From: Heliocidaris tuberculata | Taxonomy: Eukaryota; Echinodermata; Echinoidea; Camarodonta; Echinometridae | Direction: 5' to 3' | Length of the DNA stretch: 64,000 nt | Assembly: GCA_025618425.1 (NCBI GenBank) | Contig: CM046836.1 | Span: forward strand, 15,092,135 to 15,156,134 | Shown: one piece after another, positions 1-11,954 of the stretch | Layout: the number at the start of each line of letters is the position of its first letter | Numbering within the stretch: position 1 is the first letter of the stretch | Made by a program: the position numbers and the translations under genes | The notes under the pieces: generated by a model | Told to the model about the DNA's origin: nothing | What the model saw: only the letters and a program-made list of their open reading frames with translations | Databases searched by the model: none

Positions 1-540
1 ACTGTACAGTGTACGTACGAATGAAATAATGCAGTTTGAGATCTTGAGACTAAATGTGTGCTGGTCAAGTACAGAAATAAAAAGTTAAAAAAATGTCAAA
101 GCCAAAGCCTAAGGCAAATGCCAATGCAATGGATGGATTTTGTCATGTTTGTCTGTTTGTGAATTGTGTGATTAAAAAAGAAATGAATGATGTTGAACTT
201 GACTGAATTGAAGGGTGCTCACTGTTTGATGTCAAAGCCATTCAAATTTCATGGGGTGATTGTTTATTATTGAGAGAATCTAACAAGATAAACAGATAAA
301 GCCTTTCTTTTTTCTTTTTTGAAAGTAAACTGAACTATGTTGGTATTCTTATCTCCCTCTCTTTTGTCTTGCTTTTGAAAAGAAATAGATCTAAAGGCTA
401 TGCAATTGAACCAAAGGAAATCTTTTGTGTATTTTCTGTAATGTCAGATTTGTTTAATATTTCTTCTAATAAATTATGTCAAGCAAAAAAAGAGAGTAGA
501 TCTAATAAGCCAGTTCATAATTAGTTCATGGTCCAAAGGG

Positions 541-828
541 GGTAACCTTGCTAGTCATAAGGACCGCTATTCATAAGGACCACTTACTCATAAGGACCGC
601 TATCCATAATGCATGACTAAATGAATTGCGGTTTTATATGAATAGCAGTCCTTCTAAATAGCGAGTAGACCATGCACAAATTACATGTACCTCGCTATTC
701 ATAAGTACTTCCATTCATAAGGACCACTATTCATAGCTATTCATAAGGACTGCTATTCGTAACGCGTGTTAAATGAATAGCGGTTTTCTATGAATAGCGG
801 TCCTTATGAATAGCAAGCAGACCCCGTC
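541..828. repeat. Repeats built on TATTCATAAGGACCGC in both orientations
   Basis: The motif CATAAGGACCGCTATTCATA and its reverse complement recur at least eight times in under 300 bp, so the strand can fold on itself. The partner copy is at 50,197-50,484, with single-base differences. It resembles the ends of small palindromic DNA transposons but no target duplication was found. Confidence 0.7.
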
Positions 829-1941
829 CAAAGAATCCTGAAATGACCCCAAATTGTGTGTGCATGAGCATCTATTTTTGGGGAGGTGCTACTTATTTAA
901 CATGTAAAATCATACTGATGCGCACATCATGGTGCATACAAAATGACAGAGGTCATTACTGAGGTCAATTGTACTCAGTACAAATGACCATTTTCTGCAC
1001 ATGCACAAGTTGTAATTACGCACTGGCTTATTCTCTAGTGATTAGTGAGCAGCAATTGAGTAAGATAAAATGGGGGGGGGGGGAATGCTTGAAATATGGT
1101 CTGTTATTATTTATCTTTTGTTTTAAAACTCCTTCAAATGGTCTGAATGCAGAAAACATGAAGGTATAACTATTGCCTAATTAAGGCCTTTGAAACAGTT
1201 AAGAATTTGTAATAGCTCATGTAGAGTTCTGATAATAGAATAACATTTCGAGAGAAACTGGCTTAAATTGATTCTGAATTATTTATCACTTTTACCCACA
1301 TGCAAATTAACGAAAAATCTTCCAGAAAATCACATTAATTACAGAGCCTAACTCTCATACTTGCAGTTAGAGACTGAAGACGTGCACTTGGATTTTACTA
1401 GCTCAAATTCATTTTCTCTACATGCTCACTAATCAGCTGTCATATACTTTCTACCAAACTCGTTTAGCATAGATCTACGTTTATTTGCAGTTTTCAACAT
1501 TACCATTCACTTTCAGTGAAAGTTTAAATTGATTTTGTGAAAATTCATTTTCTATCATTACCAGAACTGTACTCAAGATTACTTTTAACATATTGTAAGT
1601 AAATTCTCTATTTTTTATGGAAAGATAATTTTGATAGGGATCTAATTTAATGAGGGTTGCTTCCTCAAGTATAATTGGTAAATGAATCATACTATCTTTG
1701 AGTGACTAATATAATTTTTCATTCCTTTCCTATATAGGAGTTAGAATCTTGAGATGGCTGCTGGTAAACAACCAGGCTTTTTCATGGAAGAACCATGAGT
1801 GCGGGGACACTCCAGCAATATCAACAGAGCCTTTAGCAGTCAAAGACTCCCCCTTGGTCCAGACGGTACTCTGGCCCAAGAGCTGACTTCTTCTTGGGGC
1901 ATCTTGAGGAATGTCATAGGCCTGTGTCTCTCATACTGAGT

Positions 1942-4900
1942 ATGGTGAAGGGTTGGGACTGGCTGAGGAACAAGTGGATGCTGGTGAAAGAGATCATGGC
2001 TCGCAACCCGGAACTCCTGAGCCTCTTCTTTGCCCTTGTTCTCTCTGGAATTGTCTCGCACTTAGACAATCCCAAAGGGTAGGTTTCTTCTATAAGCTAC
2101 TGAGATGTAGAGAAACATGTGTTAGGAATAATGTTAGAAAGGCCTGTAAAGAAATTTTGACCATTTACAGAATGAAATCTTCTTCAGAAAAAAAAAAAAT
2201 TACTCAAGTTAGTATGGTTAGATTCTGCCTACATTCAATAAAGCAAAAGGCAATGTAATTCTGTTTTGATTTAAAGTTGTTCAAACTGCAAGATCATGTA
2301 AACATGAAAATTATTTTCTCAGTTTTGTAGACCTTATGGATTGCAATGGCTGAATTTTCAAGGAATTGTATTGATTTCTTATGTTTGTAACTCTTTTTCA
2401 AAAGAGTTCAAGACCTTCTCCTTGTCAATTGTAGTCCACGCTTTACTTTCTCATGATAAGAGATGTGTTGATTCACACACTCCATATATTTTCCTTTCTT
2501 GTTTTCCCAAAACAGGAGTAAGGCAACACCCTATGTAATACCCCTTCCTTCCAAGATATTCGGCCGCAATTTCCCCATCATTGAGTTTCCTACCGGGGAT
2601 ATGACAGCGGTCAGGAACGTGATAGCATCTACTGGAGCAGAGGTGTGGATCATCATGTATTATGCCCATTGGGATGCTTACTCATTGGAGACTGCCAAGG
2701 AGTTTGAGAAGGCAGCTGAAGAGATGTCTGACCAGGTAAGTCTATAAGGGATGTAGGACTTTTTTATTTTAATAGTGGAGATGAGAAATGACAGTGAAAG
2801 AGAAGTTGGATTGGAACTTAATGAGGAAACTTTCAGTTAATTCCACTTGTAATTAAAAAATGCTACATGTGCAAAGAATTCAAATATTTTTTCCAATTTC
2901 TTTGTAGACGAAACAATTCTAAATGCAAAAATGATTCTTTTAGCTACTGTTAGCAAAATAGCAACAGGCATGTGCACCCAATATATTTCCACACACGGCT
3001 CCAATGTAAGTTATTATATTGTGCAATACAATCACACTCAATATACTGTTGTGAATATGTTTAAAGCATACCACCTCATAGGTTTCTTTCAAAATGAATC
3101 TTATACTCTCAAGATAAAGAAAAATGAGGTCATTGACTCATTGCAGTGCATGCCTATATTATGCCTGGTTTTCCTTTGAAATTTAATCATGAAATATGAG
3201 GTTAAAGGGAGCATATAATGAATGCATTTTTCTAATGTAAGGTCTGGGATGACATTGTCTCAATTTATTCTCATCGTTAAGGTGCTGTTCATGGCAGTGA
3301 ACTGCTGGTACCCTTATGGAGCCTGCAGGAACAAGGTGATTGTCCCTTACTTCCCCATCCTCTTCACCCACCGAGACAGCCGGGAGGGCATCCAGTACAC
3401 CGGTCTGCAGCGGGCACCAGAGATGGTTGACTTCTTGAAGAAGGTCTGCTCCCCCTTGAAGGCCGTCCAAGACCTAGAATCCTTGAGATTGCTCAGAGCA
3501 CAGCATGATGTGAGTAAAATCCTTGGAAGATCGTTCGGTTCTTGAAAGCATGTAAAATTATTTGCATCTGTTTGTGAGATGGTAGACTTCGTGAAGAGGG
3601 CATTGAGGTGACTAACATCACTAGACAACTATTCTTTGAGTGTATCATAATTCTTGTATTATAAGGCATAATTGTGTATAATCTATTTTGCTTCTGCTTA
3701 TGAAAACCTCACAAATCTGCATGGCTCTTTTCTTCTGATGTGATTTTTTGTTAATGTAAAATGACCAAAGGTAACACTGATATACTTGGATAGTTCATTT
3801 AGTATTTCCTTATAAAAACACACATACACCCTACATAACATCATTTTTACTGTTGAGAAGAATTATTATGTTACAATCGAAAAAGTTAAGATAAGAACTG
3901 CACTTTCATTCACACTTCCCAATAATTATATTTTTGCATCAAAAGGTCACTTTGTCCTCTTGGATTCTTTTATTTCAGAGTGTAGCACTTGCCTATTTCA
4001 GCTATGAGGACACACTTGCACCCCGGGCCTAGCCTCCTACCAGTGGGCTGCCTTGCAGCACCTTGAGAAAGACCCTGTTCAACCCACACCCTTTGCAATC
4101 ATAACAAACAAACAGCTGGCACACATTCTAGGCCTCACCCATTCCATGAATCTCACCCTGCTCAGAAACTTCAATGTGTCTTTGGTAAGTCAGAACAATA
4201 AATTTGATATTGTAATGTTATCGTTTGACATTGTAATACTGTAAAACCAGAAATTGTCAATAATCTGGACCACTTGCAAGTCGTCTCACTAATGTACAAA
4301 TTTTGGTTGTGCTCTTGATTGTGCGCATGATTTTCAGCAAGATTTTGTTAATAGGTTCTTTCTATTAATTTTTCAATTTTTTTGAATAACCAAAGTACTT
4401 ACGAAAAGATAAGTAATTCAGAATTACTTTCAGCCAGGTTTCTCTTGTAATGGAATTTGATTTCCAGACCTCAAACTTGACCTAATCTAGCATCACTAAT
4501 TCGATTCACCCACAACTTATGCATGCACTTGATGTAGGCATCATTCCAACCCCCTTATGGAGTACTGCTACCATATGGATGCCATATGGTAATTTGATCA
4601 ATGAATTCACAGTGCAATTAACTATTAACAAGGAAACTGCTAATGTATATATGTGAATGTGGCTACACACCTTCCTAAGGTATGTCCCTCAGTGTTTCTC
4701 CCTATAACTTATTATTATACTGGACAAGGGAGGTAATTATAGACTTTATTGAATCTATAAGAGTGACATTCATTGGATACAATCTCATTAATTTCCTCTA
4801 AATAACACAGGAAATCCACTTCCTTCAGGCTTGAAGTAGAAGTTAACCATTCTGCACACTTACATTTTGATTTTGATTTCATTCTCTTGCTTTCTTTATC

Positions 4901-7041
4901 CCAGCATTACCCTTCCACTGAAGTGTTCAAAGCAAAGCCTATGGTTGAGTTTGTGACTGCACATAGAGAATCGGTAAGACACTAGAGATTCAAAGCTGCT
5001 ATGAAGTGTGTTTTTAGCTCATCCGGCCCGAATGGGCCAGATGAGCTTATGCCGTGGCGAGGCGTCCGTCGTCCGTCGTCCGTCCGTCCCGTCCGTCCGT
5101 CCGTCCGTCCGTCCTTCGTCTGTCGTCCGTCCACAATTTCAAAATGCTTCTTCTTCGCCATTTCTTACCCGATTTTAATTCCGTTTGCTTTATATGATAG
5201 CACTAGGTGGGGGATTCGAAACTTCTACACAGAATTTTGAAACTCATTAAATATGCTAATTTATGCGCATTTCTCAAAAATCACAAAAATTGCTTCTCCT
5301 TCCTCATTTATTGACCGATTTCAATTTTTTTTGTTCCATCTGAAAGACTTTCATGAGGTTCATTGAACTTCTACACAGAATTTTGAAATTTTGTCTACAA
5401 AATTAATTATGCTAATTTATGCGATATTTATTCAAAAATCACAAAAATTGCTTCTTTCTTCCTCATTTATTGACCGATTTCGATTTTTTTTTTCCATCTG
5501 AAAGACTTTCATGAGGTTCATTGAACTTCTACTCGGAAATTTGAAATTTTGTCTAGAAAATAATTTATGCTAATTATTTATGCAAATTTATGCAAAATTT
5601 ATTAAAACATCACAAAAATTGCTTCTTCTTCCTCATTTATTGACTGATTTTGATTTTTTTTCTTCCATCTAAAAGACTTTCATGAAGTTCATTGAACTTC
5701 TTCATGGAATTTTGAAATTTTGTCTAGAAAATTATTTATGCTAATTTATGCGAAATTTATTACAAAATCACAAAACTTGCTTCTTCTTCCTCATTTATTG
5801 AGGAAGACTTTCATGAGGTTCATTGAACTTCTACTCGGAATTTTGAAATTTTATCTAGAAAATTATTTATGGTAATTTATACAAAATTTATTTTAACTCT
5901 TTGCCCTGTCCATTATGAAACCCATGGCTGCTGGATTATTTCAAAGGCTATACCTTTCTACATGATTTCTGTCGACATCATCGACAGAACCGAGAACCCA
6001 GAAGTGACAGTGGTCAACAATAGCGGGTTATGAGCTAATAAAGACTTGAAACAGTGAGGGACAATGCACTGAAGCCACCCTTAAATGTCCCAACCTTAAA
6101 ATTCTTTTTTTACACCAATGCATAACTTATGTCATTCAGTGCTTTTCTCTTTTATTACAAATCTTAACCTTCAAATCTCTCTCAATAAAGATTTCACAGT
6201 TGGTAGAGATACCTCACCTTGACTAACTTTATGCTTTATTTCAAATTTCTCTGTCACACAGTAAAACTATTAAAATTTACATTCCCCAAAATCTTTTAAC
6301 TGAAGTCGTGCAACTTGAGTTGTCAATTTCCAGACTTTCATTCATATCTACATGTCACTGTCTCCTTCTAAAACCACATTTAGCCAGATCTGCAATAGGC
6401 ACTTCATCATCTGTACATGCATGTAACCAATACATGTACATTTCATCGATTCATTACAATGTCTACTGTGTTCAAAGTACAAATTGCATCAATTTCTTTG
6501 CTGCATGCCGGATGAGCGCCACATCATTGATGTGCTAGTTTTTAAATCCTTGAGTGAAATATTGAATAAATGAGAGGTTGAAATTGATTCATTTCCTGGC
6601 CAGGATGTACATTTAGAAGTTGTAATGGTGACTGTAAAAGCTATAGATAGCTGTGCATGCATCATTTTTGCAAACCTCCATTCGATTGCTCTACGATTGG
6701 CTTCAGGAAGACAGATTTGGGTAATAAATATTCATACAAATGACTAAAATTCATCAGAAATATTCAATGGAACACCAAAATATCTGGTATATTATCTTTT
6801 ATACATACAAGTATACTAATATGAGACCATATTCAACACCTTTTAAATTCCTGTTTAATACTAGAATAAATATCTTGAACATCTGTTCTGATGTCATTGT
6901 TGTCATTTGCAGATGGTTCAGTGGATCGCACCTCCAGGACTGAAGAGTACTATCCTGTCTTCCCACATTTTCAGTCAACCAACACTCGTCCTCTTCACCC
7001 CTCATCAGCACGACAAAGTGTTTGCCAATTACTTTATGATG
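1942..7041 (+). pseudogene. TXNDC11: Partial second copy of TXNDC11 (six 5' coding exons, frameshifted, cut by gap)
   Basis: Exons at 1942-2078, 2516-2735, 3282-3509, 3979-4184, 4905-4973 and 6913-7041 match the six first exons of the right-hand gene almost base for base, introns included. Exon four has four Cs (4021-4024) where the other copy has five, making it 206 instead of 207 bp and shifting the frame. The match ends at the 500-N gap that starts at 7133. The exons for the Cys-rich linker and the WCGAC domain are absent. It can be an unmerged allele from a heterozygous genome, an assembly duplication, or a recent real duplication. As written it cannot encode the full protein. Confidence 0.85.
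5016..5895 (-). mobile_element. Helentron/HINE-like nonautonomous element in TXNDC11 intron (left copy)
   Basis: On the plus strand it starts with a 14-bp-stem hairpin (AGCTCATCCGGCCC, loop GAAT, 5016-5047), then a (GTCC)n microsatellite at about 5065-5115, then about five diverged tandem units of roughly 125-165 bp, each with ACTTCTAC, TTTTGAAATTTT and TGCTAATTTATGC. Core tandem repeats plus (ACGG)n microsatellite plus terminal hairpin is the layout described for pearl/CvA and other Helentron-associated elements. The related element at 30,986-31,858 has the same parts in the other orientation. No target duplication is seen, as expected for that class. Class assignment is inference. Confidence 0.6.
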
Positions 7042-7132
7042 GTAAGAATGACATGTTGCAGAGTTTCTCCAAGCTTTGAAGAATCATTTGATTGTCTATC
7101 ACCTTAGAAAAATGATTAGAAAAGTGATGAAA

Positions 7133-7632
7133 NNNNNNNNNNNNNNNNNNNNNNNNNNNNNNNNNNNNNNNNNNNNNNNNNNNNNNNNNNNNNNNNNNNN
7201 NNNNNNNNNNNNNNNNNNNNNNNNNNNNNNNNNNNNNNNNNNNNNNNNNNNNNNNNNNNNNNNNNNNNNNNNNNNNNNNNNNNNNNNNNNNNNNNNNNNN
7301 NNNNNNNNNNNNNNNNNNNNNNNNNNNNNNNNNNNNNNNNNNNNNNNNNNNNNNNNNNNNNNNNNNNNNNNNNNNNNNNNNNNNNNNNNNNNNNNNNNNN
7401 NNNNNNNNNNNNNNNNNNNNNNNNNNNNNNNNNNNNNNNNNNNNNNNNNNNNNNNNNNNNNNNNNNNNNNNNNNNNNNNNNNNNNNNNNNNNNNNNNNNN
7501 NNNNNNNNNNNNNNNNNNNNNNNNNNNNNNNNNNNNNNNNNNNNNNNNNNNNNNNNNNNNNNNNNNNNNNNNNNNNNNNNNNNNNNNNNNNNNNNNNNNN
7601 NNNNNNNNNNNNNNNNNNNNNNNNNNNNNNNN
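7133..7632. other. Assembly gap of 500 Ns
   Basis: Exactly 500 Ns, the size usually used for a gap of unknown length. It starts at a point corresponding to 12 bp before the TTAA-flanked repeat of the complete copy, which suggests that the assembly broke at that repeat. Confidence 0.99.
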
Positions 7633-7898
7633 AATATAAATGGGATTTAAATGTTACATTGTATGCCCAAGAAAAAAGAAAAGAGTATTCCATGGAACTA
7701 TCTACAGATTACTACAAGGTACTTTACTCTCATATACCTTTTCTTAAGTTGGCCATGTGCATTCTTATTAAGCACAAATTTATGATTAGATAACAAGCAT
7801 CTACTTTATGTCTATTTTTCTACCATTAGTTTAATGATCAATTAGATCTGATTCCACTGTGTAGTAGACAAAATTAAAAACTCTTACATGGACCACTG

Positions 7899-10800
7899 TC
7901 ACATGTGGTCCACATGGGGTGGCCTGTGGTGATGGGGGCCATGGTGACGAGGTCCATGGTGATGTCCATGGGCGTGGTGGTGGGCAGCCATGTGATGGGC
8001 ATCGGCCCTCGCTCCTGCTGCGTCTGCACGATGATGAGCCTGGTTGGCTTTGGCCTGGAAAAACAATGACGAAAACGATTTATGAAATTTGTCAAAATAT
8101 GATCGTACACTGTAGTATCACCAAGGTTACAAGTAATGAGAGACTAACATATGTTTACAGTGAGCTGTGAGAATTTAATTCATTGTGCTATCATTTACTA
8201 AAAAAGAGTATACTTTTTACTAAAAGTTTAGTAGCAGCACAGCAACATCACCATTTTGCTTTTTCACTTTTCAACTTCAACCTAGATATCATGAAGATAT
8301 TGTACATACCTTCTGGCTATAACTTTAAGGTCAAAACAGTATACAGCACTACATGTACCTTTCTTGTTGTCTGATTCTAGGACTACTATCCCCACCCATG
8401 GGATGACAATTCCAGACATCTTAGGACAAGTACCCCCCTCGGGATAATCCCTAGCCAAAACAACCATCTATCCCCACCCAAGTTGGAGAAGAAAAAAACA
8501 AGAAGTCACCTCTCTGGGTTACTTTCCCTATTGTGGATGTCACAACTTTTCCAGGGAGTAGTACTCACTGAGAAATTCTTATGGGGGAGAGATAGTTGAT
8601 GGAGAAATATTTCCGAAGGGGGGGGGGGGGGGGGGCTGTAGTTGGCCTGACTAGTTTTTATCTCACCTCAAGATGCATGGCTTTGCCGACGTTGCCTTTC
8701 AACAACTGATTTGTTGCTCTGTTATGAAGTCTCTCTTCCTTTCTCTCCTGCCTGGCCTCTTGCTATAAAATATATGCAGAAAATAAAATAATATCATAAT
8801 ATATGATTCTTACGTGCAAGCAATCGTACCTTTCCATGCCTTTTAAGTAAAACAATAAATACATTTTTGTGAATGAGATTTTTATGATTTACACCATGTA
8901 TTCTTTGAATGGAATGAGAGCATGCTGGTTGGACAAACCACAGTGATGAAAACAGTATTAGGAATTATAAGCTTTAATAGAGCTCTTATATCAAATTTTA
9001 TCAGTCCTTTTCTGCATGGGATCTCATTCATTCCAAATACAGTCAAACCTGCTTTAGCGACCACCTGTATAGAAAGACCACCTATCTATTTTCGTTTCCC
9101 TTGAAAAGTGTTTCTCATTGAAACATGTATTCAAGGAACCTGTACATAAAGACCACCTGCTCATAAAGACCGCTCTTCTTGTTTCCCTTGAGTGGTCTTT
9201 ATTCTGTATACTGTAATTCAGTATAGGTACCGGTACACCTTAAAAAAGATCAATTTTACAAGTTTCTTCTCCATCAAAACATTGAAACTTCACTAAAAGA
9301 CATTTAATTTAAAAAATACAAAAAAATGACACACATATAATGAAAATGAAAGATTTCACTTAGTCTGAACTAAAGGGAACATCTAATAAGTTGATTTGAT
9401 TAGAAGGTTAGGAGGGTAACAGACTTTAATAAAATGACCAATGCTAATAATGGTAAACCATGATAACTGAGTTGGATAAGTATTGGAGACAAACAGTTCT
9501 CTACTTGACCATTTCACAAGTGGATATACAGCCCTGGAAAAAATTATTAGACCAGCTCCATTTGTGGGTATATGAGTAGTGTTAAGTCCATTGTCTATGG
9601 AAGTATGAAAATTATTATCAACAGCTAATTCATGATTAATGGACTACTACTCACTAAAACAATTACCCCTATGACAATTACCCCAGGACAGTAACCACTA
9701 GGACAACTACAGCCGGAACAAATTGTCCCCTACAAATTTCCCTGGACAATTACCACACCCCTTTTTTCCTCTGAGAAAGAGTTTTTGGACCACCTGATAG
9801 ACTATAAATGTCTGAGAGACTGAGAGGATAAATTTCAAGTGTTACTTCTCTTGGTCTGAGCACCATGGCCTGCTCATTATTCTACTGAGACCATTGTATT
9901 AGAAAATTAATTGTATATGAAACAAAGAAACATTCTAACAGCATGAATGAGCTGCCGTGAGGAGAAAAAAATACAACTCCTTGTGGACAGCATGCCACAA
10001 GACATGGCTGCTATCATAAAATGTAGCAATTTTCTACCAAGAACTGAACAAACTGCCTCCAGAGAAGTGAACATGGCTTTACCAGACAATCAAGCATACC
10101 TCCTGGACACCGTGAGCAATTGCCTCCCATGGGCAAGTGTGTGATATCTTGCCCATACATGTATGTGTGCAGGAGGGGAGCAAGATCACCGACCAAAAAC
10201 AGCCTGAAAATTTCACTTGATCAAGATGATAAAGATCCTATCGAAAGGATCTGGCATGAAATTAGATATTCTATCATTCTAAAATGTAGAAGGAAGTATT
10301 TTCTCAAAATTTTGCCGATTATATTGGTGTTTTACCTCTTCAACTTAGAGGTCGTGACAGGCCGAAATTGACACAGCCCCATTTAGTGATGGTCTCGTAA
10401 GTGGTCAACATGGTATGTGTCAAACTCTGAAGACTGAAATCCATTTTAAGTGTTAAATCTCCAATAACCACTCTTCTATACATCAAACTTTTCTAGAAGA
10501 ATAACAAGGTGGAGGTCGATGCATTATTTTCAAAATTTTAATTAAACTTCATTCGGCAAATCATGCATCTCCACCTCCTTATTCTTCTATTAGTTTAATA
10601 CTATTAAAGTTAGATCTATCGTTAAAAGTGGACTTTACAATGTAATAAATATGATTCTGATGCAACACCAAATCTTGTATTACAGTACAGAGATCAGACA
10701 AAAGGACATGTAGTAAAAAAACTGTTTAGTCCTAGGACCAAAACTCTGATACAAAAATTCTTTTTACGTACGAATAGGTAAACCATGACATGATAATCTT

Positions 10801-11954
10801 CACATTCACGACACCAGACATTACTGCCCCGAGTGTAGCTTGGAAGGCTCTGTAAAGAGTAAAAAAAAAAAAAAGCTGATGCTACTCTTCACAGAGCCTG
10901 GTTTTTTAACCCCACTCTACAATAGAGCAGCCATTTTAGAGTCTAAAGAACCTCCTGAAAATCACCTTTACCGTGAGCCAGCTTCTCTCATCTCCTCTCC
11001 ACCATAGCTTTAGAATATCAAAACCCCATTTTTTTACCCTAGAATTAAAAAATATTGGGGAAAAAATGTGAAATATTAATTTTAATGGTTTGTCCGAACG
11101 ACGCCCCGAAAAAGCCTTCACTGCGCTCGTAGACCCGGAAGTGTCCCGTAATGTCATCGACCTACAGTCAATCACGCAATTTTCAGATCCACCATACGTT
11201 AGACAAGACCGCTACAAGCACGCGGGCATCGCACGCATTTTGATTGTAGCAGTAGCGGTCTTGTCTAACGTATGGTGGATCTGAAAATTGCGTGAGTGAC
11301 TGTAGGTCGATGACATTACAGGACACTTCCGGGTCTACGAGCGCAGTGAAGCTGCGGAGGCTTTTTCGGGGCGTCGTTCGGACTACCGGTAACCATTAAA
11401 TTTTTTCCCCAATATTTTGTAATTCTCTAGGGTAAAAAATGGGGTTTTAATATTCTAAAGCTATGGTGAAGAGGAGATGAGAGAAGCTGGCTCACAGTAA
11501 AGGTGATTTTCAGGAGGTTCTTTAGACTCTAAAATGGCTGCTCTATTGTAGAGTGGGGTTAAAAAACCAGGCTCTGTGAAGAGTAGCATCAGCTTTTTTT
11601 TTTTTTTACTCTTCACAGTCACAGAGCCTTCCACTTGTTCCAGGCTACCCGAGTGTGCACAAGCTTAATTTATTGCCAAATTATGCTACTTCCTTGATAA
11701 CATGGTTAAGCTTCTCTAGCATGTTTAATTTTGTATTCGATTTGCTAAACATCATCATTTTTTTTTAATTTTATAACTTACTTAAATAACAAGGCTCCCA
11801 ACTTTAGTTGTCAAGCTGCGGAGCCGGAGCTGGAACTCCAGCCACGCCTCCCCAGCAGAACAGACAGCGCAGCTTATGGGGAAGTTCCCCATTCATTTAC
11901 TGCAATACTCACCCTCAATGCACGGTTCTCTTGTCTGCGGTGATGGTGGGCCAT
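7899..11954 (-). CDS. Small histidine-rich protein, unrecognised (3 exons, 97 residues)
   Basis: Exons on the minus strand: 11954-11913 (ATG, 14 codons, donor AGG|GTGAGT), 8762-8667 (32 codons, donor GAG|GTGAGA), 8054-7899 (51 codons plus TGA). All junctions are phase 0 with good acceptors (ttttatag, tttttccag). The product starts MAHHHRRQENRALR, continues as a charged, probably helical Q/E/R/K stretch, then Ala/His-rich sequence, and ends in clusters of two or three His, GPRHHGPHHHRPPHVDHM. In all, 23 of 97 residues are His. No signal peptide or membrane segment is seen. I do not recognise the family. The composition could bind Zn, Cu or Ni, but that is inference. Two separately encoded His clusters and perfect phasing support a real gene. 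The 3.1-kb first intron holds a fold-back element and a Tc1-like relic. Confidence 0.62.
9038..9215. mobile_element. Tc1/mariner-type MITE (TIR TACAGTCAAACC)
   Basis: The ends read TACAGTCAAACC and, reversed, TACAGTATACAG. The interior carries repeated AAAGACCACCT motifs and the segment TTTCCCTTGA twice, which gives a folded structure. TA at both ends fits a TA target site. A related, more degraded copy lies at about 17,943-18,140. Confidence 0.5.
9532..10260 (+). mobile_element. Decayed and rearranged Tc1-like transposon relic
   Basis: The stretch opens with the TIR-like TACAGCCCTGGAAAAAATTA. Around 9,970-10,020 the plus strand encodes QLLVDSMPQDMAAIIK, close to the C-terminal LxxSMPxRxxAVI motif of Tc1 transposases. 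At 10,225-10,262 it encodes DPIERIWHEI, the NPIExxWxxxK motif that normally precedes it. The order is therefore scrambled and the frames are broken. It lies in the first intron of the His-rich gene. Confidence 0.5.
10836..11647. mobile_element. 812-bp fold-back element with 8-bp target duplication
   Basis: Two arms of about 380 bp are near-perfect inverted copies around a loop of roughly 30 bp at 11,215-11,250. The ends are TAGC(T/C)TGGAA and the element is flanked by CCCGAGTG on both sides (10828-10835 and 11648-11655). An 8-bp duplication fits hAT or P superfamily. No transposase is encoded; each arm carries poly-A/T, CpG-rich and AAACCCCA-type segments. RNA across it would form a very long hairpin. 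Confidence 0.85.

Larger units (their letters stand above)
1..7132 (+). repeat. Long direct duplication, left copy (partner 49657-56782)
   Basis: Positions 1-7132 and 49657-56782 align end to end in the same orientation with only scattered single-base changes and small indels. Examples: a T/G at 703, two differences near 1600-1610, the homopolymer indel at 4021, and a shorter/longer (GTCC)n run near 5090. Intron repeats and microsatellites are shared, so the identity is not due to coding constraint. The left end coincides with the window edge, so the duplication may extend further left. Confidence 0.95.

Noticed and set aside
7640..7720. Open plus-strand stretch right of the gap (EKRKEYSMELSTDYYK) followed by GT
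   Set aside because: Only about 28 codons, no visible acceptor because of the gap, no match to TXNDC11 or anything else recognised.
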